Assembly (NCBI RefSeq): GCF_021183825.1 | Contig: NZ_CP089211.1 | Coordinates: 4,322,501-4,386,500, forward strand | Direction of reading: 5' to 3' | Length of the DNA: 64,000 nucleotides | Source of the DNA: Sinomicrobium kalidii | Lineage (GTDB): Bacteria; Bacteroidota; Bacteroidia; Flavobacteriales; Flavobacteriaceae | Shown here: positions 1 through 8,874 of the stretch, piece by piece | Numbering within the stretch: position 1 is the first letter of the stretch | Layout of the letters: each line of letters begins with the position of its first letter | Notes under the pieces: generated by a model | What the model saw: only the letters and a program-made list of their open reading frames with translations | Told to the model about the DNA's origin: nothing | Database searches by the model: none | Translations under genes and position numbers: made by a program

Positions 1-119
1 ATAAAAAAACACCGATTACATCCGTATAACAAGTCAATATGTAAAAACCCTTAAAAGATTATTGATTTTTTTTGATATTTGTTAACGTTCACATTTTGAA
101 TTGATTTTTTGGTATCCGA

Positions 120-662
120 ATGAATAACGAAACAGGTATAGTCAATAAATTAAAAAAAGGGGACCACGCCATATTTAAAATAGTGTTTGAAGAACTCTAT
201 CCGTCAGTGGTAGCCTATGTATTGACACTTACGGGCGACGAGGCAAAGGCTAAGGATATTGCCCAGAATAGTTTTATAACCCTTTGGGAAAAAAGGAAAA
301 AACTCCGGGAAAAATCATCACTCAGGCCTTACCTGTTTAAAGTTGCATATAACCTCTATATCAATCAATATCACAAAGAGAAGTTCAGGAAAAAGGTATT
401 GGAAGAATTTAAATACGACGCGCTGCAAAAAATAATATCCAAAGAAGAGGATCAGGATGATGACCGCCAGAAACGATTACAGGAAATTATTGACGCCCTG
501 CCAGTGAAGTGCCGGAAAATCCTCTTGCTAAATAAAAAGGACGGTAAGAAATATAAAGACATTGCGGTTTTATTGAATATTTCCGTCAAAACAGTGGAAT
601 CGCAAATGCGGATCGCTTATATAAAAATAAGAGAAGGGTTTGAGCGGGGAAAAAATGAATAA
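120..662 (+). CDS. RNA polymerase ECF sigma factor
   Basis: A 180-residue sigma-70 family protein of the extracytoplasmic-function type. Region 2 is visible at about residues 22-90 (FEELYPSVVAYVLTLTGDE followed by AKDIAQNSFITLWEKRK), and region 4 at about 120-172 (ALPVKCRKILLLNKKDGKKY, then a helix-turn-helix with ISVKTVESQM). Such proteins direct core polymerase to special promoters and in Bacteroidota are usually held at the membrane by a FecR-like anti-sigma encoded just downstream. No such gene follows here: the next 650 bases carry only short broken reading frames, and the nearest SusC/SusD pair is on the opposite strand, convergent. The partner is therefore lost or elsewhere (inference). 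The family call is secure; the regulon is unknown. Confidence 0.9.
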   Translation: MNNETGIVNKLKKGDHAIFKIVFEELYPSVVAYVLTLTGDEAKAKDIAQNSFITLWEKRKKLREKSSLRPYLFKVAYNLYINQYHKEKFRKKVLEEFKYDALQKIISKEEDQDDDRQKRLQEIIDALPVKCRKILLLNKKDGKKYKDIAVLLNISVKTVESQMRIAYIKIREGFERGKNE

Positions 663-1027
663 TACAAGCTGTTACACATTTTTGAGAAGTTAAATAAAAG
701 TAAAGATATATGTTAAAGGATATTCCTTAACCGTTTTTCACAATGCACTTTGTAAAGGTTGAACAAGAAAGAATTATAATGCCATCAAAAAATATGTTAA
801 TCGTTTTATCAAAAAGGAATTCAAGTCAGATGATGTCCACATAAGTGTGTTAATGAGTTTAGCTGGCCTGTTAACCTTCTCGTGTTACTTTGGCAATAGG
901 GATGTTGTGTTTTTGGCGAGCAAACATTATATCAATCGCACATAGGGGGAAAGGTGCACCTTGACGTGTGAGGAAGGCTTTCGGTATGTGAAACGGTAAT
1001 TTACTGGCCGGAGCTGCAGTTTGCCTT
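663..1027. other. Intergenic stretch with decayed coding debris
   Basis: No intact gene. In frame with position 781 a stop-free run extends from 763 to 942 and encodes a protein-like stretch (VNRFIKKEFKSDDVHISVLM, then LAGLLTFSCYFGNRDVVFLA) but has no suitable start and ends at a stop. This looks like the remnant of a gene in the place where an anti-sigma factor would be expected. I do not recognise the family, and a chance open frame cannot be excluded. Confidence 0.35.
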
Positions 1028-1258
1028 TTGGATTGTGTTAATTATTTGATTAAAAATGATTTGTCCGAATTCGGTAAAGCCTGGTCATTAGCTTCTATGG
1101 TACCGGGTAAACTGATGCACCTTTCAAATTTTCTTCGGGTAGCCGATGTTTGGCGAACGGATATCGGAACCGTGGCCGCCTATATCATTTCACGCGGTAT
1201 CATCCGCGATAAAAATAAGGATACTGGGGCTCCTCATTTTTATTTTGGGCGAAAATGA
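1028..1258 (+). pseudogene. Unrecognised short reading frame, probable gene remnant
   Basis: A 76-codon frame, read from a TTG codon, whose composition is protein-like (SLASMVPGKLMHLSNFLRV, DIGTVAAYIISRGIIRDKN). It has no convincing start signal, no recognised domain and lies in a stretch of broken frames between the sigma factor and the convergent susD-like gene. It may be the 3' piece of a gene disrupted together with the 763-942 frame. I do not assign a function. Confidence 0.25.
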
Positions 1259-1307
1259 TACCTTGTGAAATGGTCAGTACTATAAATAAACCGAACGGGT
1301 ATTAAAG

Positions 1308-2873
1308 TTAATATCCGGGATTCTGCCGCAATTTCGGGTTTGCATTTAATGCGGACTGGGGAATCGGGAATATATTTCTGAAATCTTCCGAAGGGTTTTT
1401 CCATTCCCAGGCATCTCCGTATTTTCCGAATCGGATCAGGTCTCTTCTTCGTCCCATCTCAAATACCAGTTCCCTTCCTCTTTCATCAAGGATGTCCTCT
1501 AAGGACAGCGTCAATAACGCGGAGGCGTTACTCCTTTCCCGGATCTGGTTTACCAGGGGTAAAGCGGCTCCGAAATCTCCTTGCCGTGCCAGGGCCTCTG
1601 CTTTGATCAGGAGAATATCTGCATACCGGAAAAAAGCGACATCATTTCCGGCACTGCCTCCCACGGTATTGGGATCGATCTGCCATTTGATCCATTTGAT
1701 CCCTGCATTCATCGGCTGGCTCCTGATACCTGTGGCGGGAACGATCTCATAAGGTACCGGACCTTCGGTGGAAACGCCTTCTACGTATAAAGCGGAGTTA
1801 TTGTCCGGGACAACTCTCTCTACCATTACGGGTTCGTCATTACGCGGGTCTTTTAGCGGGCCATAGGTAATGAACATGGATTTTCTTATGTCCTGATCTT
1901 CGTATTTTTCTACAACCGACGGACGGGTGGCAAATCCGTTTTGCGGTGTATACGGCAATCCGAATAACCCTCCGGAGATTCCCGGAAGGACTTTTTGTAC
2001 GAACGGATGGCCGATGCCCCCTGTGATATCGGGGTTATATACCGCTCCGAAAACAACTTCATTGTTATTTTGATTGTCCGGGGCAAAGTTGTCAAAATAG
2101 TTAGGGAGCAAAGAATACGATCCGGAATTGATCACCAGGTCGGCGTATTCCTGTGCCTTTTGATATTGTGCATTCCCGGTGTAGACTTCGGCATTCAGGT
2201 ATATGGTGGCCAGAAGGGCATAGGCAGCTTCTTTGGTCAACCTGCCGTAATAACTGCTTCCGGCTTCTGTTTTGGTAGGCAGGTCTTTCAGGGCGTCTTC
2301 CAGTTCCGCAGTGACAAATTCAAAAACCTCGGTCCTTGTGTTTTGTTCGGGAAGGTCCAGTGGGTCTACCTTGGCTCCGGTAAAGATGGGAACGTTACCG
2401 AACAGGTCCATCAGGTAAAAGTAGGCATAGGCCCTTAGTGCTCTTAATTCGGCTTTTGGCCCGGAGATATCCAGGGGAGATTCTTCTAATGAACTCAGCA
2501 GGCCATTGGTTTGCCCCACGGTTTGGAAAAAAGTATCCCAGGTAGAGGATATGTAGGCGTGGTCCGGCTCCCAGGTGTGTTCCATTAACTGCCAGAAGGA
2601 GTCTCCTCCCCACCAGCCCTGGATCTTTTGCTGAACGACAACCTGGTCTGCCGGAAGTTCTAATGTCCTGTATTCGGGGCCCATACCGGTGATCCCTGCG
2701 AAGGCCCTGTAAACTCCCGATAAAGCGGATAATACCTGATATTCGTTAGAATAGAATGTATCTGGGGTATATATGGAGTATGTATCCTCGTCTAAGCTAC
2801 AGCCGTTAAGGAGTAATACCATGATGACCATGCTTTTGATTATGCTTTTTTTGAATTTTATAGTTTTCATCAT
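1308..2873 (-). CDS. SusD/RagB-family nutrient-binding outer-membrane lipoprotein
   Basis: A 521-residue SusD-like protein. It starts with a lipoprotein signal peptide and lipobox ending at Cys25 (LLLNGCS), so it should be anchored in the outer membrane. The helical TPR-like body is typical (LRALRAYAYFYLMDLFGNVP near 140-160), and so is the C-terminus with RGRELVFEMGRRRDLIRFG followed by IFPIPQSALNANPKL. SusD proteins bind a ligand at the cell surface and cap the SusC barrel. The gene follows the susC-like gene after 18 bases and is surely co-transcribed. No glycoside hydrolase or peptidase lies next to the pair, so the substrate (glycan, peptide or other) cannot be read from context. Confidence 0.95.
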   Translation of the reverse strand: MMKTIKFKKSIIKSMVIMVLLLNGCSLDEDTYSIYTPDTFYSNEYQVLSALSGVYRAFAGITGMGPEYRTLELPADQVVVQQKIQGWWGGDSFWQLMEHTWEPDHAYISSTWDTFFQTVGQTNGLLSSLEESPLDISGPKAELRALRAYAYFYLMDLFGNVPIFTGAKVDPLDLPEQNTRTEVFEFVTAELEDALKDLPTKTEAGSSYYGRLTKEAAYALLATIYLNAEVYTGNAQYQKAQEYADLVINSGSYSLLPNYFDNFAPDNQNNNEVVFGAVYNPDITGGIGHPFVQKVLPGISGGLFGLPYTPQNGFATRPSVVEKYEDQDIRKSMFITYGPLKDPRNDEPVMVERVVPDNNSALYVEGVSTEGPVPYEIVPATGIRSQPMNAGIKWIKWQIDPNTVGGSAGNDVAFFRYADILLIKAEALARQGDFGAALPLVNQIRERSNASALLTLSLEDILDERGRELVFEMGRRRDLIRFGKYGDAWEWKNPSEDFRNIFPIPQSALNANPKLRQNPGY

Positions 2874-2891
2874 TGAGTCTTTATGTTGGTT

Positions 2892-5870
2892 CTAAAAAGT
2901 AACACTACCACCTAAAACATAGGTTGTTGGTCTCGGATAGGCCAGATAATCAATTCCCACTGCGGTAGTCCTCACTTCGGGGTCATAACCGGAATAACCG
3001 GTAATCACAAAGAGGTTCTTGCCTGAAATGTATATACGGGCTTTCTTTAAGAATGAGGTGTTTTCCGTATTAAAGGAATATCCGATACTGAGATTGTCTA
3101 TCCTCAGATAACTTCCATCTTCCAGCCATCTCGAAGAAAACTGCGCACTGGTTTCCCTGCTGGTACCATTGGTGAGGGCGGACTCCAGGACATTGAGCGC
3201 AGGGGCCTGCTGAGGATAAGAAAACTCGGCGCCGGTGTTGTTGAATATCTCGTTTCCTACTACTCCGCGCATATTCAGAGAAACGTCAAACCTTTTATAA
3301 TTGATCGTCTGGTTAATGCCAAAAGTAAAATCCGGATTGGGATTTCCGATAAGGACCAGGTCGTCACCTTCTTCGCCATCGACATCCAGAAAAGTTTCCA
3401 TGCCGTTTGCGTCCAGGCCGGTAAATTTTCGCCCGTAAAAAGAACCCAGGGGGAGGCCGGGGCGTATCAACTGTATTCCCACCTTATTGAGTACTACTCC
3501 CGATCCGTCTGAGATCCGGATCTCATCGCGTTGAAAGTTTTCGTTAGACAGGTTTTTTACTTCATTTTTGTTCGCTGAAAAATTGAGGTTGGTGTGCCAC
3601 CGGAAATCCGTGTTGTCAATAATATCGGCGTCCAGGTTAAACTCCCATCCCTTGTTTTCTACCTCGCCCACATTTGCCCATTGCGACTGGACAACCGAAG
3701 GGGCAGCCGTGGAGAATTCCAGGAGCAGATCATCGGTTTTTTTGATATAATAATCTACAGAACCGTACAATCTTTGATTAAAGAACCCAAAATCCAGTCC
3801 GATATTCAGTTGGCTGGTCTGTTCCCATTTTAAATCCGGATTGGCATAGTTGGTAGGGAGTACGCTGGGGATGGCCTGTCCTCCGAAAACATACACGCTG
3901 GAACCGTCAATGGAGAGTTGCTCCCTGTAGAGGTTATTGGGGATCTCCTGGTTACCGGTTATTCCATAGCCCAATCGAAATTTCAGGTTACTTACTTTTG
4001 AGTTGTCCAGAAATTTTTCATTAGTCATATTATAAGCAAATGCTCCGGAAGGAAAAGTCCCCCAGCGGTTGTTTTCCCCGAACCGGCTGGATCCGTCTCT
4101 TCGCAGTGTCAGTGTCAGCAAATATTTATCCCGGAACTTATAGTTCAGTCTTCCATAGTAAGAGGCCAGCCTGTTGGCGTCTTTGAAAGAAGTATTAGCC
4201 AGGATATTACCGGACTGTATAAGATTCCATTTCGTAACCGAGGACACGAACTGATTGGCCATGGTAAAGGTATTTTCATTCTGAAACCGCTGGAAGGAAT
4301 ACCCGGCTAAAAACGTCAAATGATGGGCTTCCCCGAATTGTTCGTCATAAGTCAGTGTAGTTTCTATAAGGGTAGTAGTGTTCTTAAATTTACTTACAGA
4401 CGCCCTTCCGCCTTCGGAGGCAGCAGAAGGATGGGAATCCGGGGCATTGGTGAACCGGTTTACCTGTTCATTGGAGTATCCCATATTTACAGTAAAGGAC
4501 AGTGGTTCTATAATTTGAAAAGTCAGATTTGTATTTCCCAAAAAGAAATCGGTTTCGCTTTCATCCTCCACATCGACCCAGGACACGGGATTGATGCGTA
4601 GTTCCCCGATCTGATAGTAACTGCCATCGGGATTTCTGACTGGCAGCGTGGGAGCCCATCTCAAAGCGTCTTTGAGGATATTCCCTCCTTCGTTATTAAT
4701 GTTGGAGGAGATGGCAACCTTGTCATCATCTAATTTTGCATAGGACATATGGACTCCGATCTTTAATTTGCCGTCCAGCGCATCATGCGACCCGTTTAAC
4801 CGCCCCGTATATTTTTTTAATGCGGAAGAAAGCAGAATACCTTCTTGTTCGGAATAGCCGAAAGAAGCGCGGAATTTGCTCGTTGGTGAACCGCCGGCAA
4901 AGGACAGGTTGTGATTCTGAGAAAAAGCGGCCCTGAAGATCTCCTTTTGCCAGTTGGTATTTGCTCCAAGGTCAGAGTAGGGGAGCCCCAGGCTATTTGC
5001 ATAATCTCTGAATTGACCGGCGGATAAAACAGGGAGAAACTTTCTTATATGGCCGACTCCGGCGTAGGTGTCATACGTAACATTTTCGTCTATTCCTTTT
5101 TTACCTTTTGTTGTGATAATGATCACGCCATTTGCCCCCCTGGACCCGTAGATCGCCGTTGCGGAAGCGTCTTTTAGAACGTCGATACTTTCAATATCCG
5201 CCGGGTTAATGACATTCAGCGGGTTTGGCGATTCATCCGACAATGCCGAGGTACCGTTTTGTGGCCCCAATTGCACGTAATTGTTGGCGCTTCCGAATTG
5301 TAAAGGAACGCCATCTACTACATAAAGCGGGTCGTTTCCCGCCGAAATGGAACTGATCCCCCGAACCCTGACCGTGGAAGCCGCTCCGGGCTGGCCGCTA
5401 TTTTGCACAATGTTTACCCCTGTAATTTTACCCTGCAATATCTGCTCGGGGGCTACGGGTGGAGCATCTTCGATATTACTTGCCTGTATGGAAGAGATGG
5501 CTCCGGTTACGTCACTTCTTTTTTGGGTTCCGTAACCTATAACAACGATCTCGTCTAACTGTTGGGTTTCTTCAGACAGGGTGACATGAATGGTAGTCCT
5601 GTTATTTACGGGTTCTTCAGTCGTTTTAAAACCTATAAAAGAAAAGATCAGGATTTGTTCTCCTTCTTCGAGTTCTATGGAATAATTTCCTTCAAAATCG
5701 GAAACCACACCATTGGCCGTTCCTTTTTGTACGATGCTCACTCCCGGTATTTCGACCCCGTCATCCCCCCGGACTGTCCCGGTAATGACATTCTGGGCAT
5801 GTGTGATGCCCAAAAAGAGCAGCAGAAAACACACAGGAAGTGCATTTTTAATGATTTTTTGGTGTTTCAT
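2892..5870 (-). CDS. SusC/RagA-family TonB-linked outer-membrane transporter
   Basis: A 992-residue barrel protein. Residues 1-25 form a signal peptide (cleavage after THA), about 26-105 a carboxypeptidase-regulatory-like beta-sandwich domain, and 106-114 a TonB-box-like DEIVVIGYG. The plug follows with QILQGKITGVNIVQNSGQPG and the family hallmark IYGSRGANGVIIITTKGKKG. A 22-strand barrel fills the rest and ends in an aromatic residue. Energised by TonB-ExbBD, it would import the ligand captured by the SusD partner encoded 18 bases downstream. No sigma/anti-sigma pair lies immediately upstream; the 700-base upstream region has an inverted repeat at 6041-6062 that could be a control site (inference). 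Confidence 0.96.
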   Translation of the reverse strand: MKHQKIIKNALPVCFLLLFLGITHAQNVITGTVRGDDGVEIPGVSIVQKGTANGVVSDFEGNYSIELEEGEQILIFSFIGFKTTEEPVNNRTTIHVTLSEETQQLDEIVVIGYGTQKRSDVTGAISSIQASNIEDAPPVAPEQILQGKITGVNIVQNSGQPGAASTVRVRGISSISAGNDPLYVVDGVPLQFGSANNYVQLGPQNGTSALSDESPNPLNVINPADIESIDVLKDASATAIYGSRGANGVIIITTKGKKGIDENVTYDTYAGVGHIRKFLPVLSAGQFRDYANSLGLPYSDLGANTNWQKEIFRAAFSQNHNLSFAGGSPTSKFRASFGYSEQEGILLSSALKKYTGRLNGSHDALDGKLKIGVHMSYAKLDDDKVAISSNINNEGGNILKDALRWAPTLPVRNPDGSYYQIGELRINPVSWVDVEDESETDFFLGNTNLTFQIIEPLSFTVNMGYSNEQVNRFTNAPDSHPSAASEGGRASVSKFKNTTTLIETTLTYDEQFGEAHHLTFLAGYSFQRFQNENTFTMANQFVSSVTKWNLIQSGNILANTSFKDANRLASYYGRLNYKFRDKYLLTLTLRRDGSSRFGENNRWGTFPSGAFAYNMTNEKFLDNSKVSNLKFRLGYGITGNQEIPNNLYREQLSIDGSSVYVFGGQAIPSVLPTNYANPDLKWEQTSQLNIGLDFGFFNQRLYGSVDYYIKKTDDLLLEFSTAAPSVVQSQWANVGEVENKGWEFNLDADIIDNTDFRWHTNLNFSANKNEVKNLSNENFQRDEIRISDGSGVVLNKVGIQLIRPGLPLGSFYGRKFTGLDANGMETFLDVDGEEGDDLVLIGNPNPDFTFGINQTINYKRFDVSLNMRGVVGNEIFNNTGAEFSYPQQAPALNVLESALTNGTSRETSAQFSSRWLEDGSYLRIDNLSIGYSFNTENTSFLKKARIYISGKNLFVITGYSGYDPEVRTTAVGIDYLAYPRPTTYVLGGSVTF

Positions 5871-6040
5871 AATAATAGTTTTGGTTCGTTAATTGCATTT
5901 ATCAGGCTGGTGTTTATGGCATTTCAACCTAAAATTAGTTTTGTTTGATGATTATCGCATCCTGTGCTGTCCTGATTTATTATTGAAAAAGAGATACTTA
6001 GAAAATATGAGGGCAAAAATTTCCTTCTGCAGATTTTACA

Positions 6041-6062
6041 CCTGTCTGCCGGAATAGACAGG
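6041..6062. repeat. Short inverted repeat upstream of the susC-like gene
   Basis: Two 7-base arms, CCTGTCT and AGACAGG, are separated by 8 bases. It lies 170 bases upstream of the susC-like start on the minus strand. It could be an operator or just a hairpin; nothing else supports a role. Confidence 0.3.
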
Positions 6063-6123
6063 GATGATCGTAGATTTATCTTTACTGGTAATGCGTAATT
6101 TTATGATATATAGTTACTACTAA

Positions 6124-6243
6124 CAGGTCGAGATTCAACGTCCCAAAAGGGCAGACAAAGCTGCTCCTAAAACCTTAAAGCTATACATCGTGGAAGCCAA
6201 AGAATCCCAGCACACCACTTCGAAAGGCCACCCGGTCCAATAA
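6124..6243 (+). pseudogene. Possible transposase fragment (IS4-like)
   Basis: A stop-bounded run of 40 codons without a start reads QVEIQRPKRADKAAPKTLK then LYIVEAKESQHTTSKGHPVQ. The basic stretch followed by a strand of this kind resembles the central part of IS4-type transposases, from memory and not by search. It lies in an otherwise gene-free 700-base gap together with other repeat material. I treat it as a decayed mobile-element piece with low to moderate confidence. Confidence 0.35.
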
Positions 6244-6414
6244 CCCTAAAAAATGGATTGGACGAATTTAACTCCATTTTCAAAGGATGGTGATTGCTAA
6301 ATTGAGATATGTACACACGGTAGCCCCCCTCAAGGAGGGAGCTCTTAAAAAGGTCAAAAAAATGAGTAAATACGCTTAACTAAGATGACATTGCCTTTAG
6401 GGCAGGGGTAACAA

Positions 6415-6432
6415 TCCCGAAAGCTTTCGGGA
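6415..6432. repeat. Perfect 18-base palindrome in intergenic repeat material
   Basis: The sequence TCCCGAAAGCTTTCGGGA is its own reverse complement. It sits in the gene-free stretch between the susC-like gene and msrA, downstream of a C/G-rich segment at 6325-6341. It would form a hairpin but is not followed by a T-run on either strand, so it is not a clear terminator. Confidence 0.5.
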
Positions 6433-6516
6433 GAGGAATTATCAAATTTCAATTTTTGTCATGTACTGGAATTTCAGGTATAAAAAGGATAATCTGTTTA
6501 TATTGAATAGTATACA

Positions 6517-6547
6517 TTTTTATCCACTATATTTTGGCGTATCTTTG
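6517..6547 (+). promoter_or_regulatory. Bacteroidota-type promoter for msrA-msrB
   Basis: The -7 element TATCTTTG (6540-6547) matches the TAnnTTTG consensus. A T-rich -33 element lies at 6517-6521 with an 18-base spacer. The msrA ATG follows 22 bases after the -7 box. Confidence 0.6.
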
Positions 6548-6568
6548 TAAAACAGGACCACAAAAAGA

Positions 6569-7267
6569 ATGCTTATGAAAGGAAAAAGGATCCCCCCGGT
6601 TGTTAAACATACGGCACTGATATCGTTTCTGTTCCTGGCCGTTGCTTTTTTATTTGCAGAAAAAGGGAAAAGAGGAGAGGGGAAGAAAGTGACCTCAGAA
6701 ACAAACATTTCAAGGAAAGACCTGATTGAAAAGAAAACCGATACGGCAACACTCGCGGCAGGATGTTTCTGGTGTGTGGAAACCCAGTTTGAACAATTAG
6801 AGGGGGTACGGAAAGTAATTTCCGGCTATATCGGCGGTAAGGTGCCTAATCCCACTTATAAACAGGTATGTACCGGGACTACCGGGCATGCGGAAGCCTG
6901 TAACATCGTATATGACCCTTCCGTAATTTCCTTTGACGAATTGCTGGAGGCCTTTTTCATAGCACATGATCCCACGCAGTTGAACCGCCAGGGGAATGAT
7001 ATCGGCACACAATACCGCTCGGCCATATTTTACCATAATGCCACACAGAAGGAAAAAGCCGAATATTACATTAAAAAACTCAATGAAGAACAGGCTTACG
7101 ATAAGCCTGTCGTTACGGAAGTGTCTCCCTATACCGTATTTTACAAGGCGGAGAACTATCACCAGGACTATTACGATCTGAATAAATCGGAACCCTACTG
7201 CCGGTATGTTATTCAGCCCAAGCTGGAGAAATTCAAAAAGATTTTTAAAGCCAAACTGAAACAATAA
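6569..7267 (+). CDS. msrA: Peptide-methionine (S)-S-oxide reductase MsrA, exported
   Basis: A 232-residue protein whose C-terminal 170 residues are a complete MsrA domain. The catalytic motif GCFWC is at residues 65-69 (nucleophile Cys66). It is followed by the typical GYIGG, GHAEACNIVYDP and HDPTQLNRQGNDIGTQYRS segments. It reduces the S epimer of methionine sulfoxide in oxidised proteins. The first 30 residues form a hydrophobic export signal or membrane anchor after a basic N-terminus, so it probably acts in the periplasm. A second ATG two codons downstream (6575) is an equally possible start. msrB follows after 11 bases; the pair should be one transcript. Confidence 0.95.
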   Translation: MLMKGKRIPPVVKHTALISFLFLAVAFLFAEKGKRGEGKKVTSETNISRKDLIEKKTDTATLAAGCFWCVETQFEQLEGVRKVISGYIGGKVPNPTYKQVCTGTTGHAEACNIVYDPSVISFDELLEAFFIAHDPTQLNRQGNDIGTQYRSAIFYHNATQKEKAEYYIKKLNEEQAYDKPVVTEVSPYTVFYKAENYHQDYYDLNKSEPYCRYVIQPKLEKFKKIFKAKLKQ

Positions 7268-7278
7268 TCCCGGATAAA

Positions 7279-7800
7279 ATGAACACGATAAAAAATAGTT
7301 TCGTCCTGCCTGTTTTTCTGTTGACATCATTCTTTATGTGTAATGCACAAAACCAGACTATGGATAACAAACATAAAAATAACCCGTATTATTCCCGAAC
7401 AGATACCACACATTTGGATGTGAGTGATGCAAAATGGAAAAAAATACTTTCTCCCGAATTGTACCACGTGGCCCGGGAGCAGGGCACGGAACGTGCGTTT
7501 ACCGGGAAATACTGGAAAAGCGATACCAAAGGCACCTATTACTGTGCAGTATGCGGTAATCTTCTGTTCCGGTCCGATGCCAAATTTGCCAGCAGTTGCG
7601 GCTGGCCGAGCTTTTTCGAAACGGAAAGGGAGAACAGTGTTATTTACAAGGAAGACCATTCACACGGAATGGAACGTATAGAAGTAGAATGCGCCCGGTG
7701 CAATTCGCACCTCGGCCATATTTTTAACGACGGGCCCGCACCCACCTATAAACGGTATTGTATGAATTCCGTTTCCCTCGATTTTGAACCGGACAGGTAG
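7279..7800 (+). CDS. msrB: Peptide-methionine (R)-S-oxide reductase MsrB, exported
   Basis: A 173-residue MsrB. The structural zinc is held by CAVC (Cys89, Cys92) and CARC (Cys138, Cys141). SCGWPSF lies at 106-112, and the catalytic cysteine is Cys161 in RYCMNSVSLDF. It reduces the R epimer of methionine sulfoxide, complementing MsrA encoded 11 bases upstream. Residues 1-23 are a signal peptide ending FFMCNAQ, with a cysteine that could alternatively be lipidated. The location is therefore periplasmic or membrane-attached, as for the upstream partner. Confidence 0.95.
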   Translation: MNTIKNSFVLPVFLLTSFFMCNAQNQTMDNKHKNNPYYSRTDTTHLDVSDAKWKKILSPELYHVAREQGTERAFTGKYWKSDTKGTYYCAVCGNLLFRSDAKFASSCGWPSFFETERENSVIYKEDHSHGMERIEVECARCNSHLGHIFNDGPAPTYKRYCMNSVSLDFEPDR

Positions 7801-7821
7801 GAACGCATGTGTAGTGGAAGT

Positions 7822-8874
7822 CTATTCTTCGACAGATCCTATACAAAACAGCGTTTCCCCTTTATTCACCGGAGGTGTGCCCACTTTGTAGAGAATGGTC
7901 CCTTCTGCGGGGGAGCGGATTTCGGCTTTCCTGTTCCCGAACTCATCTGTGATAAAGCCCAGAACATCTCCTTTTTTAACCTTGTCCCCGCTTTTATGCT
8001 TGCTGTAAAAAATACCTTTTTCAGGAACACGTATGTATGTCTGGGCATTTAATAATACCGGGGCCCTGGTATCGGGAACGGTTTTGGCAGACGGTGCTTT
8101 ATAGATGCCGAGATGGGCAAGCATGTTGTAAACCGCCTGTTTGGTGGCCCGCACGTTTTCCGGTTGCACATTGCCCAGTTTGCCCGCTTCGATACTCAGA
8201 GCCGTAATACCCTGTTGAGTAGCCTGTTTAAAAGCATATTTTGCCGGTTCTGCTGAAGTTATGGTATAAGGGTAAGAAACAATATGCCGGAAACCAGACT
8301 TTTCAGACAGGGTTTTTGCCAGCTTTGTTTCTTCCGGAGTATCCCGGCGGTTGTAATAGCAAACAAAGGGAAGCAGGTCTTCGCTCGCGTCTCCGCCGTG
8401 AATGTCCAGGAAAAAATCAGAGTGGTCTATGATCTCACGGGTGATGAGATAGGCCAGTTGTTCGGTCACTGTTCCCGTAGCCGATCCGGGGAAGGTGTTG
8501 TTCAGGTTTTTTCCGTCTACCGGGTTGATAAAGGGAGTTCGCCCATAGAACGCTTCTATGTTCGCTATCGGAACTACGATAAGCGTACCGGAAAGCATGT
8601 TGATATCGACCTCGTTCAGCAATTCCTGTACGGCCACGATCGGCGGGTACTCATAACCGTGCACTCCCGCTACAATACTGAATACGGGCCCCTTGTTTTT
8701 TCCCTTGATAACGGTAACGGGAAGCCGGGTTTCATTTGCGCCGTCCTTTACAGAAAAAGCCGTGTCTTTCCGGAAAGCCGATTCCGATCTCAGCAGGGGC
8801 TCTACGGTTTGTCCGTAAGTGACAAGAGAAAAAAAGCTGCAGAACAGTAGTATACCTTTTCTAAAGTTTTTCAT
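7822..8874 (-). CDS. Succinylglutamate desuccinylase/aspartoacylase-type M14 metallohydrolase, exported
   Basis: A 350-residue protein read from the ATG at 8872-8874. A further upstream in-frame ATG would put 22 non-signal-like residues before a clear signal peptide (MKNFRKGILLFCSFFSLVTYGQ). Zinc ligands are visible as VHGYEYPP (His, Glu) and LDIHGGD (His), with IEAGKLG as the likely catalytic region. The C-terminal third, with a SGDKVKKGDVLGFITDEFG segment, forms the usual small beta-domain. Family members cleave amide bonds of N-acyl amino acids; the substrate here is unknown, and the signal peptide suggests an envelope or scavenging role. It is convergent with msrB, only 21 bases away. Confidence 0.85.
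   Translation of the reverse strand: MKNFRKGILLFCSFFSLVTYGQTVEPLLRSESAFRKDTAFSVKDGANETRLPVTVIKGKNKGPVFSIVAGVHGYEYPPIVAVQELLNEVDINMLSGTLIVVPIANIEAFYGRTPFINPVDGKNLNNTFPGSATGTVTEQLAYLITREIIDHSDFFLDIHGGDASEDLLPFVCYYNRRDTPEETKLAKTLSEKSGFRHIVSYPYTITSAEPAKYAFKQATQQGITALSIEAGKLGNVQPENVRATKQAVYNMLAHLGIYKAPSAKTVPDTRAPVLLNAQTYIRVPEKGIFYSKHKSGDKVKKGDVLGFITDEFGNRKAEIRSPAEGTILYKVGTPPVNKGETLFCIGSVEE

Noticed and set aside
1995..2438. Open frame on the plus strand within the susD-like gene
   Set aside because: It is the antisense of a well-supported gene and has no start signal or domain.
120..5870. ECF sigma factor as direct regulator of the SusC/SusD pair
   Set aside because: The usual layout is same-strand with an anti-sigma gene between; here the pair is convergent and no anti-sigma is present, so a link is not supported.
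6415..6432. The 18-base palindrome as a terminator
   Set aside because: No T-run follows on either strand and no gene ends nearby.
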